In this document: positions 16,157-25,269 of the stretch, in pieces
How the letters are laid out: each line of letters starts with the position of its first letter
Numbering within the stretch: position 1 is the first letter of the stretch
Assembly: GCF_002964845.1 (NCBI RefSeq)
Contig: NZ_PRDA01000050.1
Location: 1-32,605, forward strand
DNA length: 32,605 nucleotides
Reading direction: 5' to 3'
Source of the DNA: Thermus tenuipuniceus
GTDB taxonomy: Bacteria > Deinococcota > Deinococci > Deinococcales > Thermaceae
Program-made: the position numbers and the translations under genes
Notes under the pieces: generated by a model
The model's database searches: none
Told to the model about the DNA's origin: nothing
Seen by the model: only the letters and a program-made list of their open reading frames with translations

Positions 16157-16855
16157 ATGGACGGCTACCAGGTGCTCATCGTGGGGGCGGGCTTTGCGGG
16201 CAGCGAGGCCGCCTACCGTTTGGCGCAAAGGGGGGTGCGGGTGGGCCTCCTCACCCAGAGCCTGGACTCGGTGATGATGCCCTTTTTGCCCCCAAAGCCC
16301 CCTTTCCCGGAGGGGAGCCTCCTGGCCCAGGTCTACCACCCGGCCGATCCCCGGCTTTGGGCCTTCCACGCCCGGGCCAAGTACCTCCTGGAAAACCAAC
16401 CCAACCTGCACCTTTTTCAGGCCACCGCTACGGAGCTTCTCCTGGAGGGGAAGAGGGTGGTGGGGGTGGGGACGTGGGAAGGCCCCCCGGCTAGGGCCTT
16501 CCACGTAGTGCTAGCGGTGGGAAGCTTTCTCGGGGCCAGGCTCCGCATGGGCGAGGTGGAGGAGGAGGCGGGCCGGCTCTCCGAGGCCAGCTACCCGGAC
16601 CTCTTCCTCCACCTCCAAGCCCTGGGCTTCCGCTTCCAGAAACGGGAAAGGGAGGTACCCAAAACCCCGGGAACCCCTGGCTACACCGTCAGCTACCACG
16701 CCTTCCATCCGGAGGAATGGGAGGAGACTACCTTCCGTCTAACCAGGCTCGAGGGGCTTTACGCCGTGGGCCTTTGCGTGTGGGAAGGGGAATATGCCCT
16801 CATGAGCCAAGAAGGCCTGCGCCTGGCGGAGCACCTTCTCCATAAGCTTGGGTAA
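16157..16855 (+). CDS. GidA (MnmG)-related FAD protein, short form
   Basis: A 232-residue FAD-binding protein related to MnmG/GidA, the tRNA U34-modifying enzyme, but lacking its C-terminal tRNA-binding and helical domains. The N-terminal dinucleotide motif VGAGFAGSEAA starts at about residue 8, and a GidA-like C-terminal block, LYAVGLCVWEGEYALMSQEG, is present. A GidA-related protein of the same size is known from T. thermophilus (from memory, structure 2CUL), so it is not a truncation. The ATG comes 4 bases after the T-run of the tRNA-Trp terminator with no ribosome site. Expression therefore probably depends on read-through from the tRNA promoter. Its last 117 bases overlap mutY on the other strand. 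The function is unknown; a role in tRNA modification is only suggested. Confidence 0.85.
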   Translation: MDGYQVLIVGAGFAGSEAAYRLAQRGVRVGLLTQSLDSVMMPFLPPKPPFPEGSLLAQVYHPADPRLWAFHARAKYLLENQPNLHLFQATATELLLEGKRVVGVGTWEGPPARAFHVVLAVGSFLGARLRMGEVEEEAGRLSEASYPDLFLHLQALGFRFQKREREVPKTPGTPGYTVSYHAFHPEEWEETTFRLTRLEGLYAVGLCVWEGEYALMSQEGLRLAEHLLHKLG

Positions 16856-17773
16856 GGGCTTTTCCCCAGGATCCACAAGCTGTTCCCTTCGGGAAGCCGC
16901 CCCCTCTCCATCCCAAGGAGCCACGTACACCCCCACCCGCAGCCTGCGGTGGGTGAGGGTGTGGTGCACCTCCCCGGCGAAGCGGGGATCCACCCCAAAG
17001 CTTCGCACCCTCCGGGGAAGTTCCTCCTGGGGAAAGAGGGGCACCCCGTAAAGCCCGGCGAAACGCCCTTCCAGCCTCTCCAGGTAAACCCCTTCCCTCC
17101 CCCAAAGGACCAGGGCCGCCAGGGCTTCCTCCCGTACATTTCGCCTCCTGGCCCCTGGGTAACGGCCCGGGTCCGCCCGCCCCTGGCAGAAGGGGGCGAC
17201 GGGGCACTCCGAGCAAAGGGGCCTCCGGGGTAGGCACACCGTGGCCCCCAGGTCCATGAGGGCTTGGTTCCACTCCCCCGGGGCTTCCCCTTGGGGCAGG
17301 AGGCCTTGGGCCAGGTTTCGAAGCAGCCTGGGGGCAGGGTTTTCCAGGGCAAAAACCCGGGAAAGCACCCGTCTCACGTTACCGTCCACCGCCGCTACCC
17401 TTTCCCCAAAGGCCAGGGAGGCCACCGCCGCCGCCGTGTACGGACCCAGGCCAGGAAGCTTAAGAAGCTCGGCGTAGCTTCGGGGCAGGGCCTCCACCTC
17501 CTGGGCCAGGCGGTGGAGGTGAAGGGCCCGGCGGTAGTAGCCCGCTCCCTGCCAGGCCTTAAGCACCTCCTCCAAGGAAGCCCCCCGCAAGGCCTTCAGG
17601 GTAGGAAAGCGGGCAAGGAAGCGGTAGTAGTAGGGGATGGCCTGGGCGGTGCGGGTTTGTTGGAGGAGCACCTCGGCCACCAGGATGCGGTAGGGATCCT
17701 TCTCCCCCCGCCAGGGCAGGGAGCGGGGGTTTTCCCGGTACCAGGCGAGCAGAGCTTCCTGAAACTTCTCCAT
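16739..17773 (-). CDS. mutY: A/G-specific adenine DNA glycosylase
   Basis: MutY removes adenine mispaired with 8-oxoguanine. In the 344-residue protein the conserved glutamate is E34 (AEVLLQQTRT). The helix-hairpin-helix LPGLGPYTAAAV lies at about 106-117, and catalytic D130 is in VDGNVRRVLSRVF. The 4Fe-4S cluster ligands are C180, C187, C190 and C196 (C-x6-C-x2-C-x5-C). A NUDIX-like C-terminal domain that reads 8-oxoG follows (about 205-335). The start MEKFQEALL at 17773 lies 2 bases after the upstream stop; a start at 17818 would overlap that gene by 43 bases. The last 38 codons overlap the GidA-related gene. Confidence 0.95.
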   Translation of the reverse strand: MEKFQEALLAWYRENPRSLPWRGEKDPYRILVAEVLLQQTRTAQAIPYYYRFLARFPTLKALRGASLEEVLKAWQGAGYYRRALHLHRLAQEVEALPRSYAELLKLPGLGPYTAAAVASLAFGERVAAVDGNVRRVLSRVFALENPAPRLLRNLAQGLLPQGEAPGEWNQALMDLGATVCLPRRPLCSECPVAPFCQGRADPGRYPGARRRNVREEALAALVLWGREGVYLERLEGRFAGLYGVPLFPQEELPRRVRSFGVDPRFAGEVHHTLTHRRLRVGVYVAPWDGEGAASRREQLVDPGEKPLPKLMEKVLRQAQAFLAHEGIFPFPHAKAHGVKPLEPG

Positions 17774-17775
17774 GA

Positions 17776-18189
17776 TCAGTGGACCCCGAAAAGCCTTCGG
17801 TGCTCCACCATGAGACAACGATCGGCCACCACGGGAATGCCCGCTTCCTTTAACGCCCCTTCAAAGCCCGGATGGCGGATGCCGGTCTGCAGCCACACCA
17901 GGCCCGGCCTCAGGGCCAAGACCTCCGGCAGGTGGGCCAAGAGGGCCTCCGGAGAGCGGAAGACATCCAGGATATCCACGGGCTCGGCGATCCCCTCGAG
18001 GCTCGCCACCACCCGCATCCCGAAAAGCTCCTCCCCGGCAAAGCGAGGGTTAACGGGCAGGATGCGGTACCCCTTCTCCCAGAGGTACCGGGGCACGTAG
18101 TGGGCGGGGCGGGAAGGATCCTTGTGGGCTCCGAGAACGGCGATGTTCCTGAGCTTTTCCAGATAGGCCTTGAGTTCCAGGTCGGTCAT
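17776..18189 (-). CDS. CoA-binding protein (Rossmann, YccU-like)
   Basis: A 137-residue CoA_binding-domain protein, related to the N-terminal domain of succinyl-CoA synthetase alpha subunit. The nucleotide loop is NIAVLGAHKDPSRPAHYVPRYL (residues about 15-36). PVDILDVFRSPEALLAHLPEVL and VWLQTGIRHPGFEGAL complete the fold. The single Cys in VVADRCLMVEHRRLFG is conserved in this family. A T. thermophilus protein of the same type has a solved structure (from memory). The ATG overlaps the nadE stop by 4 bases. The biochemical role is unknown; binding of CoA or protein CoAlation-type regulation is possible. Confidence 0.85.
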   Translation of the reverse strand: MTDLELKAYLEKLRNIAVLGAHKDPSRPAHYVPRYLWEKGYRILPVNPRFAGEELFGMRVVASLEGIAEPVDILDVFRSPEALLAHLPEVLALRPGLVWLQTGIRHPGFEGALKEAGIPVVADRCLMVEHRRLFGVH

Positions 18190-19031
18190 GGCCGGTAGTC
18201 CAAGGGCCTCAGGTAAAACTCCCCGATGGCCGTGGAGGAAAGGAGGGCCACGGTGGGAAGGGCCCGCTTCCAGTGGGTGCGGTTTACCCGCTCCTTGACC
18301 CGCCCTATTTCCTCCTGGGTGTAGCCCAGGCTCTCTATGTAGGCATCGGGGTAGCCCTTCAGATAATGCTCCAGGATAACATCCGCCCGGAGGTAGCGCA
18401 CCCCCAGGTCCCCCTCGTCCGTCTGGCCCGGGATGAGATCCGCGGTGGGGACCTTCTCCACCACCGCCTGCGGCACCCCCAGGTGGCGAGCCAGGCCCCA
18501 GACCTGGGTCTTGTAGAGGTCCCCCAAGGGGTTCACGGGGGGAGTGTCGTCCCCGTGCCAGGTGAAGTAGCCGAAAAGCCTTTCCGTCTTGTTGCCCGTG
18601 CCCAGGGGCAAGGCCTGGTAGGCCTGGGATTTGTCAAAGAGCACCATCATCCGCGCCCGGGCCATGAGGTTGCCCTTGCGGTGGGGGGTGAGGTCCGGGG
18701 TCATGGCGGCATAGCCCTCCACCATAGGGGTAATGTCCACCTCCTCCAGGTCCACCCCGAAGGTTTCCGCCACCAGGTAGGCGTGCTCCCGGGAAAGGGG
18801 GCTGGAGTCCCGGTGGGGAAGGAAAAGGGCATGGACCTGCTTTCGCCCCAGGGCCCGCACCGCCAGGGCCAAGGTGGTGGCGGAGTCCACCCCTCCGGAT
18901 ACCGCCACGACGGCCTTCTCGTAGCCTCGCCAGGCCAGCTCCTCCCGGATAAAGCGGGTGAGGAAGTCCGCCACCAGGGGCCAGTTGAGCTCCAGGCTTT
19001 CCTGGGCTTTGGGCGCCTGAACGATCCTCAT
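18186..19031 (-). CDS. nadE: NAD synthetase, ATP-pyrophosphatase subunit
   Basis: It amidates nicotinic acid adenine dinucleotide to NAD, the last step of NAD synthesis. The 281-residue protein has the P-loop SGGVDS at 45-50. The PTADLIPGQTDEGDLG substrate loop (about 200-215) and GTGNKTERLFGYFTWHGDD are also present. There is no fused glutaminase domain, but the gene directly upstream encodes a nitrilase-type amidohydrolase and overlaps it by 4 bases (ATGA). I infer a two-subunit, glutamine-using enzyme. Confidence 0.95.
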   Translation of the reverse strand: MRIVQAPKAQESLELNWPLVADFLTRFIREELAWRGYEKAVVAVSGGVDSATTLALAVRALGRKQVHALFLPHRDSSPLSREHAYLVAETFGVDLEEVDITPMVEGYAAMTPDLTPHRKGNLMARARMMVLFDKSQAYQALPLGTGNKTERLFGYFTWHGDDTPPVNPLGDLYKTQVWGLARHLGVPQAVVEKVPTADLIPGQTDEGDLGVRYLRADVILEHYLKGYPDAYIESLGYTQEEIGRVKERVNRTHWKRALPTVALLSSTAIGEFYLRPLDYRP

Positions 19032-19894
19032 TCTCCCCCCTTTCCAAGAACCCTCTCCAGGTCCGGGAGAAGAAGGGGAAGGGCCGCCTCGAGGTCCGAA
19101 AGCAGAGGGCTATCGTAGCGCACCGGGGGAATGCGCCCGGGGTCCAGGTCGAAGAGCAAAGCCGCCTCCTCAAAGAGGGGGGCCTCGGCTAGAATCCGCC
19201 CTTCAGGCCCCACCGCCAGGCTTCCCCCGCTCATCCCCTTCCCCCCCTCAAACCCCACCAGGCTGGAGAGCACCACGTACACCCCGTGCTCCGCCGCCAC
19301 CGCCCGGGCCAGGGTTCGCCAGCGCTCCACGTTCTCCGGGCGTTCCCCCTGGAAGCCCCTGGCCGGGCTTGCCGCCGGTACGTAGATGGCCTCCGCCCCA
19401 TCCAAGGCGGCGATGGCCGCGGTGATGGAGTGCCAGAAGTCCTCGCAGATGAGAATGGCCACCCGGCCGAAACGGGTGTTAAAGGCCTCCACCCGCCTGC
19501 CCCGGGCCAGGTAGCGCTCCTCGTCAAAAACCCCGTAGGTGGGCAGGAAGACCTTGCGGTGTACGTGAACGACGCGGTGGGGAAGCTCGAGGTATGCGGC
19601 GCTGTTGTAATAGGCTCCCTCATCCCGCTCATAAAAGCCCACCACCACGTCCAAAAGCCCCTCCCACCCCACGGCCCGGTGCACCCCTGAAAGGAGCTCC
19701 AAAAGCTCGTGGCGGGTCAGGGCCAACTCCCGCACCCCTCCCTGCAGGAAATATCCGGTCAGGGCGGCCTCGGGAAGGACCACCACCTCGGGGGTATGGG
19801 GACGGAGGGCCTCGAGGCGCTCCGCCAAGCGGGCCAGGTTCTCCTTAACCCTGGCCTTCTCCGGACGAAACTGCAAGACGGCGTGCCGGATCAC
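19028..19894 (-). CDS. Nitrilase-family glutaminase subunit of NAD synthetase (inferred)
   Basis: A 288-residue carbon-nitrogen hydrolase with the full catalytic triad: E42 (PEAALTGY), K114 (HRKVFLPTYGVFDEERYL) and C150 (LICEDFWHS). In most glutamine-dependent NAD synthetases this domain is fused N-terminal to NadE; here it is a separate gene coupled to nadE by an ATGA overlap. It therefore most likely supplies ammonia from glutamine. I recall that such a two-subunit enzyme has been described for Thermus. The start is GTG at 19894 with TAGGCT 6 bases upstream. A stand-alone omega-amidase is the alternative. Confidence 0.87.
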   Translation of the reverse strand: MIRHAVLQFRPEKARVKENLARLAERLEALRPHTPEVVVLPEAALTGYFLQGGVRELALTRHELLELLSGVHRAVGWEGLLDVVVGFYERDEGAYYNSAAYLELPHRVVHVHRKVFLPTYGVFDEERYLARGRRVEAFNTRFGRVAILICEDFWHSITAAIAALDGAEAIYVPAASPARGFQGERPENVERWRTLARAVAAEHGVYVVLSSLVGFEGGKGMSGGSLAVGPEGRILAEAPLFEEAALLFDLDPGRIPPVRYDSPLLSDLEAALPLLLPDLERVLGKGGE

Positions 19895-19898
19895 GGAT

Positions 19899-21482
19899 CT
19901 AGCCTACACCCCCATGAACCGTAGCGCTGGGCTCCAGGTAAAGCCTGGGGTCCGCCTCCGGGAAGGGGTTATCCCGCTCCTCCAAGGCCTTAAGCTCCTC
20001 GGGGGAAACCCCTCGGAGGAGCTGAAAGAAGGCCTCGGCATGCCCCCGGTAGCGTTCCTTGGCGTACCCCACCGCCTGGGCGGTATCGATGAGGAAGGGC
20101 CAGTCGGAGGCCTCGAGGAGCAAGAGCTCCCGCATGGCCTGCTGGAGCACCCTGGGGGGCAGGTTGCCGTGGCGCACCGCCTCCCGCATGGCCCCTTCCG
20201 CCCGGTACACCGTGCGCCAATAGTCCAGGGTGGCCTCGTTGAGCCAGACCCGGTGGTCCCCGCCCCGACCCCAGGAACCCTCGGGCAAGGCGGAGCGCAT
20301 CGCCTTGCCCTGGACCGCCTCCTTCGCCGTCACCGCCTGCACCCCCCTCCTTTGGGCCAGAAGCCTCAACACCTCCTCCAACCAGGCTACCCCCTCGTAC
20401 CACCAGTGGCCGAAGAGCTCGGCGTCGTAGGGGGCCAGGATCACCCCATCCGGGTGCTCCCGGGAGAGCCGCTCCACCAAATCCACGAAGTGAACGGCAT
20501 GCTCCTTCACCTTGAGAAAGGCCGCCTCGGGATCGTAGGGCGCCTTGGCGGAGAGGTCCGCCTGGCGGTGGGTCACCCGCCAGTGGTGGAGGCCGGAGAT
20601 GGGGTCCTTGCGGTGGAACTCCCGGTAAAGCCCCTCCCCCGGGTAGCCGTAGTCGGCGCTCCAGACCTGCAAGGAGGTCTCCAGGTTGCGGGCCAAAACC
20701 CTCAGGCCCGACTCCAGTTCGTGGACATAGTAGGTGGCCTCAGCGCTTTCCACCGGGCCCAAGGAGGCCTCCCCGTAAGGAGTAAGGGGCCTCCCCCCTT
20801 GGACCAGGTGGGCGTCCACGAAGGTGTAGCGGATCCCGGCCCGCATGAGGAGCTCGTCCACCCCTGGCCTGACCCTTTCCGGAGCCCCCTCCACAGGGGG
20901 CTTCCAGGGGCCCCTGGGCCGGTAGGCCATCTCGGGAAGCCAGTAGCCCGTGGGATCCTTGGCGAAGTAGCGGCGGTAGGTGATCACCCCGGTTTTGATC
21001 TGGGCCCAAAGGGCCTCGTCGTACCCCAGAAGGGGGGAGTAGCCGTGGGTGGCACTGGAGGTGAGAAGCTCCACCTGGCCCCGGTCCTGGGCCTTGCGGA
21101 AGGCGGAAAGGAGGTCCCCCTTCAGGTGGTGGAAGTGGTCCAGGGTGAGCTCCCAGAAGGCCACCTGGTGGCGGGCGCTGGCCTCGAGGTCCGTCCCCTG
21201 GTAGCGCAGGTAGTCCCTCTGGGCCCTCTCCAGGCGGTCCTTGGCGTAGGCCCAGAAACCTTCCTTAACCTTGGCGTCGGCCAGCTGCTCCGCCAGGATG
21301 GGGGTGATGCCCAGGGTGAAACGGGTCTCCACGCCCTCGAGGTGGAGCCTTTCCAGGGCTCTCACCAAGGGAAGGTAGGTTTCCGCTATGGCCTCGTAGA
21401 GGGTTTCCTCCCCAAAGGGCCACATCCCGTGGGAGCGCACATAGGGAAGGTGGGCGTGGAGGACCAGGGCAAAGCGGGCCAT
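19899..21482 (-). CDS. GH57 1,4-alpha-glucan branching enzyme
   Basis: It forms alpha-1,6 branches in glycogen-type glucans. The 527-residue protein has the GH57 blocks in order: [10 protein letters not shown] (residues 9-18), a [10 protein letters not shown] stretch (58-67) and [10 protein letters not shown] (145-154). Nucleophile E184 is in GYWLPEMAY, and acid/base D353 is in [17 protein letters not shown]. These residue numbers agree with those I recall for the T. thermophilus HB8 enzyme. The C-terminal helical bundle is complete ([18 protein letters not shown]). ATG at 21482 follows lysZ by 4 bases, with TACGCT 6 bases upstream. Confidence 0.94.
   Translation of the reverse strand: MARFALVLHAHLPYVRSHGMWPFGEETLYEAIAETYLPLVRALERLHLEGVETRFTLGITPILAEQLADAKVKEGFWAYAKDRLERAQRDYLRYQGTDLEASARHQVAFWELTLDHFHHLKGDLLSAFRKAQDRGQVELLTSSATHGYSPLLGYDEALWAQIKTGVITYRRYFAKDPTGYWLPEMAYRPRGPWKPPVEGAPERVRPGVDELLMRAGIRYTFVDAHLVQGGRPLTPYGEASLGPVESAEATYYVHELESGLRVLARNLETSLQVWSADYGYPGEGLYREFHRKDPISGLHHWRVTHRQADLSAKAPYDPEAAFLKVKEHAVHFVDLVERLSREHPDGVILAPYDAELFGHWWYEGVAWLEEVLRLLAQRRGVQAVTAKEAVQGKAMRSALPEGSWGRGGDHRVWLNEATLDYWRTVYRAEGAMREAVRHGNLPPRVLQQAMRELLLLEASDWPFLIDTAQAVGYAKERYRGHAEAFFQLLRGVSPEELKALEERDNPFPEADPRLYLEPSATVHGGVG
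19901..19906 (-). promoter_or_regulatory. -10 box before the NAD synthetase glutaminase gene
   Basis: TAGGCT sits 6 bases before the GTG start, and its last T is the first base of the stop codon of the upstream GH57 gene. The same layout (TASGCTAGAWCC then start) recurs at 21483-21494. Confidence 0.45.
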
Positions 21483-21486
21483 GGTT

Positions 21487-22296
21487 CTAGCGTACCACGG
21501 TGCCCTCCCCCGCCAGGGCCCGCTTTATGGGGTTTTCCACCCGGGCATCGGCAAAAACCACCCGCTTCACCCCCCCCTTCACCGCCTCCACCGCCCCCAT
21601 CACCTTCCGCTTCATCCGCCCCTGGGCCAGGGAAAGGTACTCGGGGTCCTCCACCCTATCCACGGGGATTTCCCGCACCAGGCTGGCCTCATCGGGGTAG
21701 CGGGCCAGAAGACCCGGCACGTTGGAGAGGTACACCAGGGCCTCCGCCTGGTAGACGGTGGCGAGAAGGGCCGCCACCTGGTCCCCGTCGGTATTGATGG
21801 CCTCCCCCTCGTAGCTGATGGCGGGAGGGGTGATAACCGGCAGGTACCCCGCCCCCAGGAGGAGGTCCAGAAGGGCCCGGTTCACCCGTTCCACGGTGCC
21901 CGTGTAGTCCCCGCGGTGGATCTTCACCTTACCGTCTTCCACGTACTTCACCGCGGCCTTCCTGCGCCCCTCTAGAAGCCTTCCATCCACCCCGGAAAGC
22001 CCCACGGCGTTGACCCCCTCCTTCTGCAGGAGTTCCACCAGGCGCTTGTTGGCAAGGCCGCAGTACACCATGAGGAAGATGTCCAGGGTCTTCTTGTCCG
22101 TAAGACGGCTCACCTGCCCCCCGGGGTGGGTGAGGAAGCGGGGCGGGTGGCCCAAGGCCTCCGCCACCTGGTTGGTGAGGGCGCTTCCCCCGTGCACCAA
22201 AAGAAGCCTCACCCCCTCCTTCCACAAAGCGGCGGCGTCCTTGGCCACTGCCTCGTAGTTGATGCCCTCGGCACCCCCTACCTTGACCACGATCAC
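21487..22296 (-). CDS. lysZ: [LysW]-aminoadipate kinase
   Basis: LysZ phosphorylates the side-chain carboxylate of aminoadipate attached to the C-terminus of LysW, the second carrier-bound step of lysine synthesis. The 269-residue amino-acid kinase has VKVGGAEG (5-12), [16 protein letters not shown] (32-47), [15 protein letters not shown] and the ATP-site [13 protein letters not shown]. It resembles ArgB, but its place next to lysX, lysW and lysY fixes the lysine role. It may also serve arginine, which is not decidable here. The start is GTG at 22296 with AAGGGGGG upstream. Confidence 0.94.
   Translation of the reverse strand: MIVVKVGGAEGINYEAVAKDAAALWKEGVRLLLVHGGSALTNQVAEALGHPPRFLTHPGGQVSRLTDKKTLDIFLMVYCGLANKRLVELLQKEGVNAVGLSGVDGRLLEGRRKAAVKYVEDGKVKIHRGDYTGTVERVNRALLDLLLGAGYLPVITPPAISYEGEAINTDGDQVAALLATVYQAEALVYLSNVPGLLARYPDEASLVREIPVDRVEDPEYLSLAQGRMKRKVMGAVEAVKGGVKRVVFADARVENPIKRALAGEGTVVR
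21489..21494 (-). promoter_or_regulatory. -10 box before the GH57 gene
   Basis: TACGCT is 6 bases before the ATG at 21482; its final T begins the lysZ stop codon. It resembles the box before the glutaminase gene at 19901-19906 base for base outside three positions over 15 bases. Confidence 0.45.
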
Positions 22297-22313
22297 GGCA
22301 ACCCCCCTTGCAC

Positions 22314-24202
<1,889 letters not shown>

Positions 24203-24230
24203 GGCGATGGCTCTTCCCCCTTTCAGGAAC

Positions 24231-24260
24231 CCCCGGACCAGGCTGAAGCCCGGCCCGGGG
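24231..24260 (-). other. Strong hairpin between lysW and lysX
   Basis: A 13-bp stem (24231-24243 with 24248-24260; two G-T pairs) is closed by a 4-base loop. It lies 31 bases after the lysW stop and 28 bases before the lysX start. There is no T-run after it on the minus strand, so it is not a classical terminator. It may partly stop transcription or protect the lysW end of the mRNA, raising carrier protein over its enzymes. Confidence 0.65.
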
Positions 24261-24291
24261 CCTCGAGGCTCCCTACCCTAAGGGGATGGCC

Positions 24292-24456
24292 TCACTCTCC
24301 CCAGTCCTCCGCCTCCTCCGGGGCGGGCTCCAGGCGAAGGGGGTCCAGCCCCACCACCTCCAGCTCCGCACCGCAGTCCTCGCAAACCAAAAGCTCTCCC
24401 AGCTCCGGGTTCTCCAGAGTCAGCTCCGCACCGCATTCAGGGCAAGTGGCTACCAT
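24292..24456 (-). CDS. lysW: LysW amino-group carrier protein
   Basis: A 54-residue acidic carrier too short for ordinary gene finders. A zinc ribbon uses C5, C8, C25 and C28 (CPEC … CEDC). The C-terminus ends EDWGE, the signature of LysW; the final Glu54 receives aminoadipate, which stays attached until LysK releases lysine. The ATG at 24456 overlaps the stop of the upstream double LysW-like gene by 7 bases. It is the key protein of the Thermus lysine route and protects the amino group as N-acetylation does in arginine synthesis. Confidence 0.96.
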   Translation of the reverse strand: MVATCPECGAELTLENPELGELLVCEDCGAELEVVGLDPLRLEPAPEEAEDWGE

Positions 24457-24767
24457 TCCTCGTCCTCCTCGTCCACTTCACTCCAGTCAGGGACGAACCG
24501 GAAGCCGCATTCCGGGCACTCCACCTCTTGGCCTTGATCCTCCTCGGATACCTCAAAGGTGTAGCCGCAACGGGGGCAGTCCACGAAGAAGGCCTCGAGG
24601 CCCTCCTCCGTCACCTCCACCTCTAGGGGATCCAAGGAGACCACCTCCAAAAAGGCGCCGCAGGCTTCGCACTCCAGCACGTCCCCTACCTCCAGGGTCT
24701 CCATGTCCTCGGCCAGCACCACGCTGACCTCGCCGCACACCGGGCAGGCGATCTCCAGGTCCTCCAT
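24450..24767 (-). CDS. Double zinc-ribbon, LysW-like protein
   Basis: A 105-residue acidic protein with two zinc ribbons: C8/C11 with C33/C36 and C64/C67 with C84/C87. Residues 32-50 (ECEACGAFLEVVSLDPLEV) closely match LysW 24-42. The first half is therefore a LysW paralogue; the second half is a more diverged ribbon. It ends DEEDEEW and lacks the EDWGE tail needed for substrate attachment. It lies between hacB and lysW, 10 bases after hacB. A gene of unknown function occupies this place in T. thermophilus as far as I recall. A scaffold, chaperone or regulator for LysW are possible roles. Confidence 0.85.
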   Translation of the reverse strand: MEDLEIACPVCGEVSVVLAEDMETLEVGDVLECEACGAFLEVVSLDPLEVEVTEEGLEAFFVDCPRCGYTFEVSEEDQGQEVECPECGFRFVPDWSEVDEEDEEW

Positions 24768-24777
24768 AAACCCCAGT

Positions 24778-25269
24778 CTACTCCCCCGGGAAGCGGCCGT
24801 GCTTCTTGTAGTAGTCCAAAAGGGAACCCTCCCTCAAAGCCTCCAAGAGGAAGGGCGGCGGGGGGCGAAGGGCAAAGCGCTCCCCTCCCCGCACCAGAAC
24901 CCCCGTTTCCAGATCCAGCTCCACCCTATCCCCGTCCTCTAGCGCATCCACCACCTCCTCCGACTCAAAGGGAATGATCCCCAGGTTCACCAGGTTGCGG
25001 AAGAAGATGCGGGCGTAGCTCTTGGCGATGATCACCTGGATGCCCAGCTTGCGCAGGGCCTCCGGGGCGTACTCCCGGCTACTGCCAAGCCCGGCATTCC
25101 TTCCGAAAACCAGGATGTCCCCGGGTTTCACCTCCTTGGCAAACTCGGGCCGCAGGTGGGCGAAGGCGAAGGTGTGGAACCGGTCCTCCCCCACCATGAA
25201 AGGAGCGTACTTGCCGGGAAGGATGTCATCCGTGTTGATGTGGTCGCCAAACTTCCAAACCCTAGACAT
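24778..25269 (-). CDS. hacB: Homoaconitase small subunit
   Basis: The swivel-domain subunit (LysU) of homoaconitase, which with HacA isomerises homocitrate to homoisocitrate through homoaconitate. The 163-residue protein starts with [16 protein letters not shown] (6-21). The substrate loop is [18 protein letters not shown] (about 55-72) and [19 protein letters not shown] follows. The [11 protein letters not shown] block is typical of LeuD/HacB. The ATG overlaps the hacA stop by 8 bases. Context in the lysine cluster makes homoaconitase more likely than isopropylmalate isomerase. Confidence 0.93.
   Translation of the reverse strand: MSRVWKFGDHINTDDILPGKYAPFMVGEDRFHTFAFAHLRPEFAKEVKPGDILVFGRNAGLGSSREYAPEALRKLGIQVIIAKSYARIFFRNLVNLGIIPFESEEVVDALEDGDRVELDLETGVLVRGGERFALRPPPPFLLEALREGSLLDYYKKHGRFPGE

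Noticed and set aside
16157..16855. The GidA-like gene as a truncated mnmG pseudogene.
   Set aside because: A protein of equal size is known in T. thermophilus, the FAD motif and the C-terminal block are intact and the frame is clean.
24231..24260. Rho-independent terminator between lysW and lysX.
   Set aside because: The stem is strong but no T-run follows on the transcribed strand, and lysX needs transcription through it.
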